A stretch of DNA of 34,091 nucleotides, from positions 1 to 34,091 of the forward strand of contig JACMJU010000094.1 in the NCBI GenBank assembly GCA_014380485.1, given 5' to 3'. The first letter of the stretch is position 1; every line of letters starts with the position of its first letter. Under the pieces are notes generated by a model. The model saw only the letters and a program-made list of their open reading frames with translations. It ran no database searches and was not told the DNA's origin. Source of the DNA: Methyloceanibacter sp. Its GTDB lineage: Bacteria; Pseudomonadota; Alphaproteobacteria; Rhizobiales; Methyloligellaceae. Of this stretch, positions 18,139 through 27,338 are shown piece after piece. The position numbers and the translations under genes were made by a program.

Positions 18139-19365
18139 TCACGGAGTTGCTTGAGTAGCCGCGGGGGCGGCCTCCGCCTCTTGCGGTTTGGCCTCGACCA
18201 CGGGCGGCTTCCCTTGACCGGGCGCAAGCGGCCCGCGCCAAGCCTCGAAGCGCTGCTGCAGCCCCGCGCCGTTCGTATTCCACCACGCGTCGTCGAATTT
18301 GAGCGCCTTCTTGAAGTTGTCCGGCGCGGTGGGAAGGAACGCCGTCATCTCGACGTCGATCGCGGGATGTTTGCCCACGAGAGGAAGGGCCGACTTCCGC
18401 ATCGGACCATAGGCGATCAGTTGCGCCTGCAGCGCGAGGCGCGCGGGCTCGGTGGCAAAGGTGATGAAGCGCAATGCTCCATCCTTGTTCTTTGCGCTCT
18501 TGGGTATGGCCCAAAGATCGAGATCGTAGACTTGGCCGTCCCAGATCACCGCGAACCTCTGGCGGTCGCCGATGAGGGCGCGGAAGAGGCGCCCGCTATA
18601 GCCCGCCGCCATCGTCACTTTCTTCTCCTGGAGCCACGTCATCGGCTCCTCGGCGCGGTCCCACCAAAAGATTTCGCCTTTGATCTTGTCGAGCGCCTGA
18701 AAGGCGCGGTCCGCGCCCGCTTGCGTTGCAAGCTCGCCATAGACATTGGCCGGGTCGACCCCGTCGGCGAGCAGTGCAAGCTCGAGCGTCTGGCGCGGGC
18801 TGTTCGGCAGCGCCCGTTTGCCGGGGAAGCGCTTGGCATCGAGCAGGTCGGCGATCTGCGAAGGAGAGGCCTTGCTAAAGGCCCGGCGGTCGAAGGCAAC
18901 CGCCGTGGACCAGGCGACGCTGGCGACGCCGCAAGGCGAAAGACCGCCCGCGAAGAAGTCCTGTTCCGCGCTCTCTCCCGAGGGGGCAGCGCCGAGGCTC
19001 GAGGGTGATATCGCTTCAAGCAGCCCTTCGTTGCAGAGGGCGTTGAGCGTGGCCGCCGACACGTCCACGACATCGATTGCGGAGTCATCGCCGCCGATCA
19101 GCTCTTTGATCTTGACGAGCGTGCCGTCATAGATCTCGGTCGCGATCCTGGTGCCGGTCTCCTTTGCGAACGGTTCGAAGAAGGCGATCTCCTGCGATTG
19201 ACCGTAGGCCCCGCCCCAAGTGGCGATGTTGAGCGTGTCCTCGGCCAGAGCGCCGGCCGAACCGCTGAAGCCGGCCGCCAGAGCTGCCGCAAGCGCGCCC
19301 CTCCGGCCAAATGCGCCGGCCATCGCCAGCACTCCACGAAGATGACGATTGAGTTGTCCGGACAC
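18139..19365 (-). CDS. Extracellular solute-binding protein (PotD-like)
   Basis: Signal region ALAAALAAGFSGSAGALAEDTLNIATWGGAYGQSQEIAFFEPFAKETGTRIATEIYDG...; WWDRAEEPMTWLQEKKVTMAAGYSGR. No ABC partner genes adjacent. Confidence 0.85.
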   Translation of the reverse strand: MSGQLNRHLRGVLAMAGAFGRRGALAAALAAGFSGSAGALAEDTLNIATWGGAYGQSQEIAFFEPFAKETGTRIATEIYDGTLVKIKELIGGDDSAIDVVDVSAATLNALCNEGLLEAISPSSLGAAPSGESAEQDFFAGGLSPCGVASVAWSTAVAFDRRAFSKASPSQIADLLDAKRFPGKRALPNSPRQTLELALLADGVDPANVYGELATQAGADRAFQALDKIKGEIFWWDRAEEPMTWLQEKKVTMAAGYSGRLFRALIGDRQRFAVIWDGQVYDLDLWAIPKSAKNKDGALRFITFATEPARLALQAQLIAYGPMRKSALPLVGKHPAIDVEMTAFLPTAPDNFKKALKFDDAWWNTNGAGLQQRFEAWRGPLAPGQGKPPVVEAKPQEAEAAPAATQATP

Positions 19366-19401
19366 TGTCGCTTTCTCAGTTGAGAGGCATCTCCCGCGAG
19401 G

Positions 19402-21213
19402 TCAACGCGGTGAAACCTGGGTGGCCTTCGTATTCGTCTGCACCGACCCTTTGCCGAGATCGGGACGGTCTGCCCTCCGAATCATCGGTTGCGTGAGCGC
19501 CCCGCTTATCGAGATCCGGGGCGGGGTCGCCGCGCTGAGCTGCGACGCCTTCAAGGGCGCAGCGTGATTGGCGACGAATAGGCGCCAATCGAGAGTCTGC
19601 TGCCCCAAATTGACGTCACCCGAGCCGGAAATCAACCCACGCCCTGTTTGCATGTTGAATTTCTCACACCAAATATGGCCATCACCGAGGCGACATTCGG
19701 CGTTGAGATCCTCGAACGCGGTAGCGCTGTTGCTGCTCCAACCCTCTCCTTCGAGCGAGCCCGACCCCGCAAATAGGCGGGCAATATCGACCGGAACGGC
19801 TCCGCTACGGGCCTTAATCTTGAATGGACCCTGCAATCCTTGCGTCAGTTCGTCATAATCGCGTCCCTCGGTGGAGAACTCGGCCTTCAACGTGCCCACG
19901 CCGCTAAGGGGGACACGGAGCCCGAGTGGTCCGAGACATCCCTCGATCGGCACATCGGACAATTTCCCCGTGAGTGTGGCCTTGGCGACCGCCCGCGAAA
20001 GATCGAGGCCAATTCGACCCGCTGCCGAGCCGCCGCAGACCTCGAGCTCGCCCACTTCGCTTGCAACCAAACCTTGCCGCGCACTGATGGTGAAACCGCC
20101 GCGCCCAAGCCTGACGGCGGGGGCGGTGATCTCCGCCGCGGAGATGCGCAGATCGGTGTCGAAATAGTTGAGGACGGCTTGATCGGTGAGCGCAACGCTT
20201 ACTGGCGGCACCGCCGGCGCGCCGCTGCCAACATAGGGGTCGAGCACGAGCCGGTCGAAATCAAGCGTGCCATCGATACGCGGGCGCGCGCCGGGGGTGA
20301 CGGCGAGGGCCCCGACCGCGGTGTTGCCGTCAAGCGTGAACGAGCCGTCGTCGACGATCAGCGTCATGCCGTTCCAACGCGCCTTGCCCGAGGCCGAGAG
20401 CCTTTTAAAGCTCTCGCCCTCAGCCAGCGCGATACCGGCCCACCTTGAAAACGCACGGGCGTCCGCCATGTCGGCCTGCATATCGCCTTCGAGTTCAAAT
20501 CCGCTGGTGAATGAGGCCGTGCCGGTGACCGTGGCCGTCACCGGCGTCGAGGTAAAGGCGAATCTCACCGGGAAACTGAGGCCGCCCGCCGTCTCCGCAG
20601 GTACGCCGGAATCGAGGGCAAAGCCCACAGTTTCGTCGCGGAGCACGAAGGAACCGAAACTCGACATCGCTCCGGTGCCCGAGCTTAGATCGAATCTGGC
20701 GTCGACCTTGTCGATCGTTTCTGTGCCCGAAGCGGTTGGCATCCGGAGAGTGCCGCCGCGCACGCGGAGCACGCGGAGCGGCGCGCCCCTTAGGAGATTG
20801 GCGACGCGCGCCTGCAAGGTCTGGTCGGGCCCCATGATCAGGGACGGCGCCTCTTTGAGGATAATCTCAGGTCTGATGAGCCGAACGGCATCGACGCGCA
20901 TGCGGCCGCGGAACAGCGCGGCGAGATCGAGCGAAATTCTGGCGTCGCTCGCGACGATCGATTTCACCATCGGAAGGCGCGAAGCGTTGGTCAGTTCGAA
21001 GCCGCTCTTGATCGCCACATCGGGGAAGTACTGCACCCGCAGCGGCCCGGTCAGCCTGACCTCTCCACCGGTCCACGCGGCGAGCGCGATCGAGGCGCGA
21101 TTGGCAAGTTGAGAAGAATCGCCGAACAGCCGCGGCAAGGTCGCAAGACCGACAAGGAGAAGCGCGATGAGGCCAAGAAGAAGCCATTTCCAATCGATCC
21201 GGCGAGGCTTCAT
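19402..21213 (-). CDS. AsmA family protein
   Basis: N-terminal TM followed by IALAAWTGGEVRLTGPLRVQYFPDVAIKSGFELTNASRL..., C-terminal GLQGPFKIKARSGAVPVDIARLF...; AsmA N- and C-terminal signatures. Confidence 0.85.
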   Translation of the reverse strand: MKPRRIDWKWLLLGLIALLLVGLATLPRLFGDSSQLANRASIALAAWTGGEVRLTGPLRVQYFPDVAIKSGFELTNASRLPMVKSIVASDARISLDLAALFRGRMRVDAVRLIRPEIILKEAPSLIMGPDQTLQARVANLLRGAPLRVLRVRGGTLRMPTASGTETIDKVDARFDLSSGTGAMSSFGSFVLRDETVGFALDSGVPAETAGGLSFPVRFAFTSTPVTATVTGTASFTSGFELEGDMQADMADARAFSRWAGIALAEGESFKRLSASGKARWNGMTLIVDDGSFTLDGNTAVGALAVTPGARPRIDGTLDFDRLVLDPYVGSGAPAVPPVSVALTDQAVLNYFDTDLRISAAEITAPAVRLGRGGFTISARQGLVASEVGELEVCGGSAAGRIGLDLSRAVAKATLTGKLSDVPIEGCLGPLGLRVPLSGVGTLKAEFSTEGRDYDELTQGLQGPFKIKARSGAVPVDIARLFAGSGSLEGEGWSSNSATAFEDLNAECRLGDGHIWCEKFNMQTGRGLISGSGDVNLGQQTLDWRLFVANHAAPLKASQLSAATPPRISISGALTQPMIRRADRPDLGKGSVQTNTKATQVSPR

Positions 21214-21371
21214 GCGTCCCTACCCACCCCGTTCTTGGCGCCGGACCTTCAAGCCGAGGTCCTGACCGTTTTCTGTCGCCATTGAGACCCCGCCTTTCTA
21301 GCCCGAACGCGCCGAGATGGCGAGACCGGCTCCCGTTTTTGTTGTGCAATTGAGCGCCGGGCGAGGCCCAT

Positions 21372-23102
21372 TCAGGGCCTCTCGACGGGTGCGCCAGGAT
21401 CGCCGATAGAGCTTCCCGGCCGGTTTCCCACCATGATCCCGTGAAGCAGGAGAACGGGAGCGAGACTGGCCGCCACGATGGTCAGGGCGGAAAGCCCCGC
21501 CTCCTCGTAACGATAGAGCGAGACCAGCGTGAACACCTGCGTGGCGAGCGTATCGAAGTTGAAGGGTCTGAGCAGAAGCGTCGCGGGGAGCTCCTTCATC
21601 GAGTCGACGAACACGAGGAGCGCGGCGGCGCCGAGCGCGGGCCTGAGCAGGGGCAGATGCACCTTGAACAGCATCTCACTGATCGTCGCGCCGAGCGAGC
21701 GCGCGGCTTCATCGACATTGCGGGACACCTTGCTCAAGCCTGCCTCCACGGCGCCGAGTCCCGCGGCCAGGAAGCGGATGGTGTAGGCGAGCACAATGGC
21801 GAAGGCGGTCCCCGACAACAGCAGTCCCGTGGGAACTCCGAACAGGGACCGGCTCAAGGAGTCGACGAAATTGTCGACGCCTGCGAGCGGAATGAGGAGG
21901 CCGACCGCGAGCACGGTGCCGGGCACGGCGTAGCTGATGGCGGGAAGCGTGCTGGCCGCGTGAACGAGTTTCGAGCGCGTCTGCCGCCGCGCGTAGGCCA
22001 GCACCAAGGCGAAGCCGACCGCAAGAATGGCCGCCGCCGCGGCGAGCAAAAGGCTATTCAACGCGGCTCGCCAAAACGCCGGCGCCAGGCCTGCCGCCAC
22101 ATGGGCGAGCGCATCATGGAGGAGCACGCCCGCCGGGATGAGGAAGCCGAACAACACCGGCACCGCGCAGCCGAGTGCCGCAAGCGCCCCGCGCACACCT
22201 TCGAGCGTATCCTCCGGCAAGCGGCGGTATTTGCCGGTCGTATGGTGGAAGCGGCGGCTGGCCCTCAACGCCCGCTCGAGAACGAGCAATGCGAATACGA
22301 ATAACAGCATGACGCAGGCGATTTGTGCCGCCCCGGCAAGGTTATTGCGATCGAGCCAGGTATCGTAGACGGCGACCGTCAGCGTTCTGACCCCGAAAAA
22401 CTCGACGGCCCCGATGTCGTTCAGCGTCTCCATGAGTGCGAGCGCGACGCCTGCGGCGAGTGCGGGCCTGGCCAGCGGCAGGGCGACTTCCCAGAAAGTC
22501 TGGGCCGAGTTGCGCCCCAGCGTGCGGCTTACCTCCAGGACGCAGACCGACTGGGCGATGAAAGTCGCCCGGGCGGTGATGTAGACATAGGGGTAGAGCA
22601 CCCCGCTCATCACGAGGATGGCGCCGCCGAGGCTGCGGATATCGGGGACCCAATAGCTCCGCGCGTCGCGCCAGCCGAACAGGGCGCGCAAGGCGCTCTG
22701 CACCGTCCCGGAATAATCGAGCAATTCGAGATAGGAATAGGCAATGATGTAGGTCGGGATCGCGAGCGGCAGGAGCAGCAGCCACTGGAAGTAGCGTCGC
22801 CCGGGAAAGCGATACATGGTCACGAGCCAGGCGGTCCCGGTGCCGATCAGGAGACTTAAGGACCCTACTCCCGCCAGCAACAGAAGCGTGCGGCGAAGCG
22901 CTCCCGGGAGCACATTGGCGACGAGATGCGGCCAGGTGTCGCCGCTCGGCTTGAGCGCGATCGCGACGATGGCGAAGATGGGCAGAAGCGAGATCAGCGA
23001 GATGAGGAGCGCCGCCGCCGACCAGCCAACATTGCCGCTTTCCGTGAGGCGGGCCAGCCGCCGGCGCAAAGGAGGCCGCTCGGATGACACCGCTAGAGCC
23101 AT
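21372..23102 (-). CDS. Iron(III) ABC transporter permease, fused double-domain (FbpB/SfuB-like)
   Basis: Two EAA loops: LEVSRTLGRNSAQTFWEVALPLARPALAAGVALALMETLNDIGAVEFFGV and DEAARSLGATISEMLFKVHLPLLRPALGAAALLVFVDSMKELPATLLLRPF. Confidence 0.92.
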   Translation of the reverse strand: MALAVSSERPPLRRRLARLTESGNVGWSAAALLISLISLLPIFAIVAIALKPSGDTWPHLVANVLPGALRRTLLLLAGVGSLSLLIGTGTAWLVTMYRFPGRRYFQWLLLLPLAIPTYIIAYSYLELLDYSGTVQSALRALFGWRDARSYWVPDIRSLGGAILVMSGVLYPYVYITARATFIAQSVCVLEVSRTLGRNSAQTFWEVALPLARPALAAGVALALMETLNDIGAVEFFGVRTLTVAVYDTWLDRNNLAGAAQIACVMLLFVFALLVLERALRASRRFHHTTGKYRRLPEDTLEGVRGALAALGCAVPVLFGFLIPAGVLLHDALAHVAAGLAPAFWRAALNSLLLAAAAAILAVGFALVLAYARRQTRSKLVHAASTLPAISYAVPGTVLAVGLLIPLAGVDNFVDSLSRSLFGVPTGLLLSGTAFAIVLAYTIRFLAAGLGAVEAGLSKVSRNVDEAARSLGATISEMLFKVHLPLLRPALGAAALLVFVDSMKELPATLLLRPFNFDTLATQVFTLVSLYRYEEAGLSALTIVAASLAPVLLLHGIMVGNRPGSSIGDPGAPVERP

Positions 23103-23127
23103 TGCCTGTCCCCTGGCGGGCGTCGCC

Positions 23128-23661
23128 TTAGCTGAGCGCGAGACCGTTCCCGCCGCCCCTGCGCCGTCCGGCCATCAACGCCGCCACGGCGTCCGGCGAC
23201 AGACGCTGGTCGGCTTGGTGAAGCGCGTCGGCAAAGGCGTTGGCGGTCTCCAGCACCGGGTCTACGTGATCCGATCCGGTCAGCGCCAGCGCGCACGCGC
23301 GCATCGCCGGACAGCGATGATGCTGGGATGCCGCGATCAGCGAAATCGCCAAACACTCGTCGGCGCAGAAGCCCGGACAGCCGAACGGAGAGTATGCGAT
23401 CTTGCGCGAGGCCGAGGCACGTACCGCCCGCACGAAGCAGGCAAGCTCGGTCACCGCCCGCCTTGCCCGCTCGGCGCCGAGCGCGCGCGCATACTCATTC
23501 CAGCCGTTCTCCCAACAGGCAATGTCGCCGGTGTCATAGCCTGCGAGCCAGCACCGGAAACCGACCCCGACCAGCCACTCCGCGCCGCATCGGGGCGGAA
23601 CGCGCCCTGACGCTCCGGCCCCGCCGGAAACGTGCCGATCGATCTTCTTATCGAAGCTCAT
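23128..23661 (-). CDS. Cys-rich hypothetical protein encoded within an iron ABC operon
   Basis: MSFDKKIDRHVSGGAGASGRVPPRCGAEWLVGVGFRCWLAGYDTGDIACWENGWNEYARALG...CPGFCADECL...HHRCPAMRAC; sits in the same direction between the SBP and permease genes with short gaps. Confidence 0.75.
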   Translation of the reverse strand: MSFDKKIDRHVSGGAGASGRVPPRCGAEWLVGVGFRCWLAGYDTGDIACWENGWNEYARALGAERARRAVTELACFVRAVRASASRKIAYSPFGCPGFCADECLAISLIAASQHHRCPAMRACALALTGSDHVDPVLETANAFADALHQADQRLSPDAVAALMAGRRRGGGNGLALS

Positions 23662-23671
23662 TCTTGCCCCC

Positions 23672-24718
23672 TCATGAACTCGGACCCTCGTCGAATCCGA
23701 CCTTGTCGACGAGCTCGCTTGCCTTCTTGCGAAGTGCGGCAATGTCGTTGAGCGAGATCGGGTCCGGCTTGAAATCGCCCCACGATTTGACCAGCGGCGA
23801 CCACGGGACGCCTTCCTTCACCGGATATTCGTTGTTCACGTCCGCATAGAGTTCCTGCCCCCGGTCGGAAGCCAAGAACTCGACGAGCTTCACGGCGTTG
23901 TCCTTGTGTGGCGCATGCTTTGCCACCACCGCGCCGGAGACATTCACATGGGTGCCGCGCTCGTCTGAGTTGGGGAAGAGGATGTTGACAGAATCAGCCC
24001 ATGCCTTCTGCTCGGGCGCTTTATCGTTCTTGAGCATCACGCCCATGTAGTAGGTGTTGCCGATGGCGATGTCGCATTCGCCGGAATAGACGCCCTTGAC
24101 CTGAAGCCGATCGTCTCCGGCGGGCTTCCGCGCGAGATTGGCCTTCACCCCTTTCAGCCATTGCTCGGTCCACGCCTCGCCGTGATGGGCGATCATGGAG
24201 GCGATCAGGGCGACGTTGTAGCCGTGTTGGCCCGAGCGGATGCAGATCTTGCCCCGCCATTTTCGATCGGCGAGTTCCTCGTAGGTGATCGACTCCTGCT
24301 TCACCCGTTCCTTTGAGGCGTAGACCACACGGGCGCGGCGCGTCAGGCCGAACCACTGGCCATCTTCGGCGCGATAGGCTTGCGGGATCGCGGCGTCGAG
24401 CGCGGCCGAGCGAATGGGCTGCGCGATGCCGGAAGCGGTCGCTTGCGTGAGATTGCCGATATCGACGGTAAGCAGCACATCGGCAGGGCTGTTTCGTCCC
24501 TCGGCCTGGATGCGCTCGATCAGGCCTTTCTCGGCGAAGATCACATTGACCTTGATGCCGGTCTCTAGGGTGAACTCCTTGAGCAGGGGCTCGATCAGAT
24601 AAGGCTGGCGGTACGAATAGATATTCACCTCGCCAGGACCGGCGGCCTCAGCTTGCGAAGCGGCGAGAACAAGGGAGAGAAGGGCGGGCGCGAGGACGCG
24701 CGCCGGGACAAATCGCAT
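23672..24718 (-). CDS. Iron(III) ABC transporter substrate-binding protein (FbpA/FutA-like)
   Basis: GEVNIYSYRQPYLIEPLLKEFTLETGIKVNVIFAEKGLIERIQAEGRNSPADVLLTVDIGNL...; YSGECDIAIGNTYYMGVML; NEYPVKEGVPWSPLVKSWGDFKPD. Confidence 0.94.
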   Translation of the reverse strand: MRFVPARVLAPALLSLVLAASQAEAAGPGEVNIYSYRQPYLIEPLLKEFTLETGIKVNVIFAEKGLIERIQAEGRNSPADVLLTVDIGNLTQATASGIAQPIRSAALDAAIPQAYRAEDGQWFGLTRRARVVYASKERVKQESITYEELADRKWRGKICIRSGQHGYNVALIASMIAHHGEAWTEQWLKGVKANLARKPAGDDRLQVKGVYSGECDIAIGNTYYMGVMLKNDKAPEQKAWADSVNILFPNSDERGTHVNVSGAVVAKHAPHKDNAVKLVEFLASDRGQELYADVNNEYPVKEGVPWSPLVKSWGDFKPDPISLNDIAALRKKASELVDKVGFDEGPSS

Positions 24719-24857
24719 CTTTCCTCCAATGGCCGGGGTTCAAGGCCTCGGTATCGGATCTATGACTCTGGCGCCCCGACCGCGCGTCAGGGGCCCAATC
24801 CCTCGCTTAGGGCGTCAGCCGAGGCAATGTCAACAAGATTACCTTGATCTAATCGAC

Positions 24858-24874
24858 TTTAGAAATCTTCTAAT
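24858..24874. promoter_or_regulatory. Irr-box (ICE)-like palindrome upstream of the iron transporter operon
   Basis: TTTAGAA-ATC-TTCTAAT, containing the perfect inverted repeat TTAGAA-N3-TTCTAA, in an AT-rich region about 140 bp upstream of the SBP start. Confidence 0.65.
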
Positions 24875-25013
24875 TTTCTCGCCACTAACAATAACCTATA
24901 AAGCGCGATAGAAAAAATAAAGCAAGATGCCAGTAGTATTGGGAGAAATTCTATGGAAGTTCTGTTAGGAGCGAGAGATAAAGCCGGCGGGCCAAGTCAA
25001 AGCGGTGCCGCGC

Positions 25014-26420
25014 TTAGACGGCGGCGCTCGAGGTGAACAGCCGCTCGGCCGGGAAGATCACATCGGCCGAGGTGCCGATGCCCGGCTCGCTCGTCAGCAC
25101 GAGCCGCGCCCGGTTGGCGTCGACCAGAGCCTTGGTCACGGGGAGGCCCAAGCCCGTCCCCGTCTGCTTGCGCGGGGCCGTATCGAGCTGGTGGAAGGGC
25201 TGCATGGCGAAGGCAATCTCGTCTTTGGTCATGCCGACGCCGTTGTCGCGCACGCGCACGCGAAGCTCGCCGGCGATCATCGTGCCCGACACGATCACCT
25301 GACCGCCTTCCTTGGTGAACTTGATGGCGTTGGTGAGAAGATTGAGGAGGATCTGTTTGAGCCGCCGCGGATCGGCGACGACGGTGGGCAGATCGGGCGC
25401 GAGCGAAGTTCTGAGCAGAATGCGCGCGCGCTTGGCGAGCGGCTGCAGGCTGGCGGCGCAATCCTCGACAATCTCCGGTACCTCGACGGCGGTGAAATTA
25501 AGCTCGAATTTGCCCGCCTCGATCTTGGAGATATCGAGGAGGTCGTTGAGCAGGGAGAGCGCATAGAGCCCGCTATGATGAATGTCCTCGACATAGCCCT
25601 TATAACGCTCACTGCCGATCTGGCCGAAGCGCTCCTGAAGCATCAGCTCGGCGAAGCCGATGATCGAGTTGAGCGGGGTGCGGACCTCGTGGCTGACTTT
25701 GGCGAGGAAGTCGAGGCGCCCGGATGCGGCGTTCGGCTCAAGCCTTGGCACCAGCGCCGGCTCGGGCGATACCGGCTCGGGCTCAGATGACGCCGGTGCC
25801 GCCGATGACGCGGGCATCGTCTCCGCATCGTGATCGAGGCTCGCCTGGTCGATCAAGCGCAGGAGCTTGATGTCCTGCTCGGCGTCAAGAACGCGCACGT
25901 CGAAGGCGACCTTCACGCGCCGCCGCGAGCGGGTGAGCGCATCGAGGGGCGCGCTTCGTTCGGAGCCTTCGTGGGTCAGGACGGTGCCTTCAGCGAGGAT
26001 CGCACCGAGACCCCCGGCCTCGATGAGCTCGGCGGTCGAGGGATAGCCGAAGGCAAAGGCGAAAGCGGAATTGGCGTGGGTGAGGGTGCCCGCGGCGAGA
26101 ATGCCGACGGCTGCTTGCATCGCTTCGAGGAGAATGTTCAGGCTTTGCGGTGTGAGAGCAAGCTCCGGCCCTCGCTGCGTACGCGAGACGCCCTGAGCCG
26201 GGCCCGGAATTGTCCGGCCCTCGAGCGCGCGGGCAATGTGCTCGAGAGCCTCGCGGTCCCCACTCGGCTCTTCGATGCGCCTGTTCATTCTGAGGTCGGC
26301 CTCGCGGCCCCAATAATATGCGGCGGGAGAGAGCTCATTCAGTCGCCTTGGCGCCAGGATTGGGCTACCGCCATACGCCGCTTTCGCCCCAGCCATCGGG
26401 CGTTTGCTCGACTCATCCAC
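25014..26420 (-). CDS. PAS-containing sensor histidine kinase without apparent TM segment
   Basis: H-box LDFLAKVSHEVRTPLNSIIGFAELM; N-box LNLLTNAIKFTKEGG; G-box VRDNGVGMTKDEI...GTGLGLPVTKALVDANRARLVLTSEPGIGTSADVIFP. Confidence 0.92.
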   Translation of the reverse strand: MDESSKRPMAGAKAAYGGSPILAPRRLNELSPAAYYWGREADLRMNRRIEEPSGDREALEHIARALEGRTIPGPAQGVSRTQRGPELALTPQSLNILLEAMQAAVGILAAGTLTHANSAFAFAFGYPSTAELIEAGGLGAILAEGTVLTHEGSERSAPLDALTRSRRRVKVAFDVRVLDAEQDIKLLRLIDQASLDHDAETMPASSAAPASSEPEPVSPEPALVPRLEPNAASGRLDFLAKVSHEVRTPLNSIIGFAELMLQERFGQIGSERYKGYVEDIHHSGLYALSLLNDLLDISKIEAGKFELNFTAVEVPEIVEDCAASLQPLAKRARILLRTSLAPDLPTVVADPRRLKQILLNLLTNAIKFTKEGGQVIVSGTMIAGELRVRVRDNGVGMTKDEIAFAMQPFHQLDTAPRKQTGTGLGLPVTKALVDANRARLVLTSEPGIGTSADVIFPAERLFTSSAAV

Positions 26421-26521
26421 TAAATTTAGGCGAATTCGACATTTTGCCTAGGCCGAAACCGGAAACTTCGTTTTCAGGGCTAAAAAAGTGCTGACAGGAC
26501 GCTCAAAGGGCTTGCCTTATC

Positions 26522-26549
26522 GCACTGCAACAATTATATTGCAGTGCAA
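26522..26549. promoter_or_regulatory. Palindromic TGCA-rich operator upstream of phasin (PhaR-like candidate)
   Basis: GCACTGCAA-caattata-TTGCAGTGC perfect 9-bp arms, overlapping the second palindrome TTGCA-G-TGCAA (26539-26549). Confidence 0.5.
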
Positions 26550-26628
26550 CAAACGATGCGGCAGCCTTTTCTTCGGATGGGACAAGCCGCTTTCCCTGGC
26601 GAAGTTAACCCAAGCAGAGGTGCTGATC

Positions 26629-27120
26629 ATGAGCGAGACCTTTTCTCCCCAAGCCGCCGCCGATCTGGCGCGCGAAAATTTCCGCAAAGCCGCCAAAGAG
26701 TTCGAGTCTTTCAAGCTCGACACGACCGTACCCGAGAGCGTGCGCGCTCTCGCCGAGAAGACCGTGAACCAGAGCCGCGAGGCCTATGAGCGCGGCAAAG
26801 ACGCTCTCGAAGAGTCCATCGATGCGCTCGAGCGGTCCTTCGACGCCGCCGGGCAGGGCGCCACCGCCTTCAATCGCAAACTCATCGACCTTGGGCAGCG
26901 CAATCTCAATTCCGTCTTCGACCTCGCCAAGAGCTTGGCCGGCGCCAAGAACCTGGCCGAGATCGTCGAGCTGCAATCGGCCTTCATTCGCCGCCAGTTC
27001 GACGTGTTTGCCAGTCAGGCGAGCGAGATCAGGGCGCTGACCAGCAAGATTGCCGCCGACACGACCGAGCCGATCAAGAGCCAAGTGACCCGCTCCTTAG
27101 ACTCGATTAAGAAGGCGTAA
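26629..27120 (+). CDS. Phasin family protein
   Basis: KLDTTVPESVRALAEKTVNQSREAYERGKDALEESIDALERSFDAAGQGATAFNRKLIDLGQRNLNSVFDLAKSLAGAKNLAEIVELQSAFIRRQFDVF: phasin. Confidence 0.93.
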   Translation: MSETFSPQAAADLARENFRKAAKEFESFKLDTTVPESVRALAEKTVNQSREAYERGKDALEESIDALERSFDAAGQGATAFNRKLIDLGQRNLNSVFDLAKSLAGAKNLAEIVELQSAFIRRQFDVFASQASEIRALTSKIAADTTEPIKSQVTRSLDSIKKA

Positions 27121-27180
27121 CGACCCGTTCTCGGCCTTTGGCCGCCGATGGGATCGCAAGACCTACACGGGGTCGCGCGC

Positions 27181-27212
27181 AAAAAGGCCCGGGGCACACC
27201 CCGGGCCTTTTT
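27181..27212 (+). terminator. Rho-independent terminator after the phasin gene
   Basis: AAAAAGGCCCGGGG-caca-CCCCGGGCCTTTTT. Confidence 0.93.
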
Positions 27213-27338
27213 CATGAATCGCGGCACTCTCCGATTTTCGGCTTTATTCAGACCTCCGCCCGCAAATAAGGGGCCGAAGGCCCGGCTTGCAACGCGTGCT
27301 TCCTCCGCTTAGTTTCGCCTCGAAGCGTTGGAGAATAT

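Noticed and set aside
17731-19008. 425-aa plus-strand ORF
   Set aside because: Mostly antisense to the SBP gene and low-complexity; no recognisable motif.
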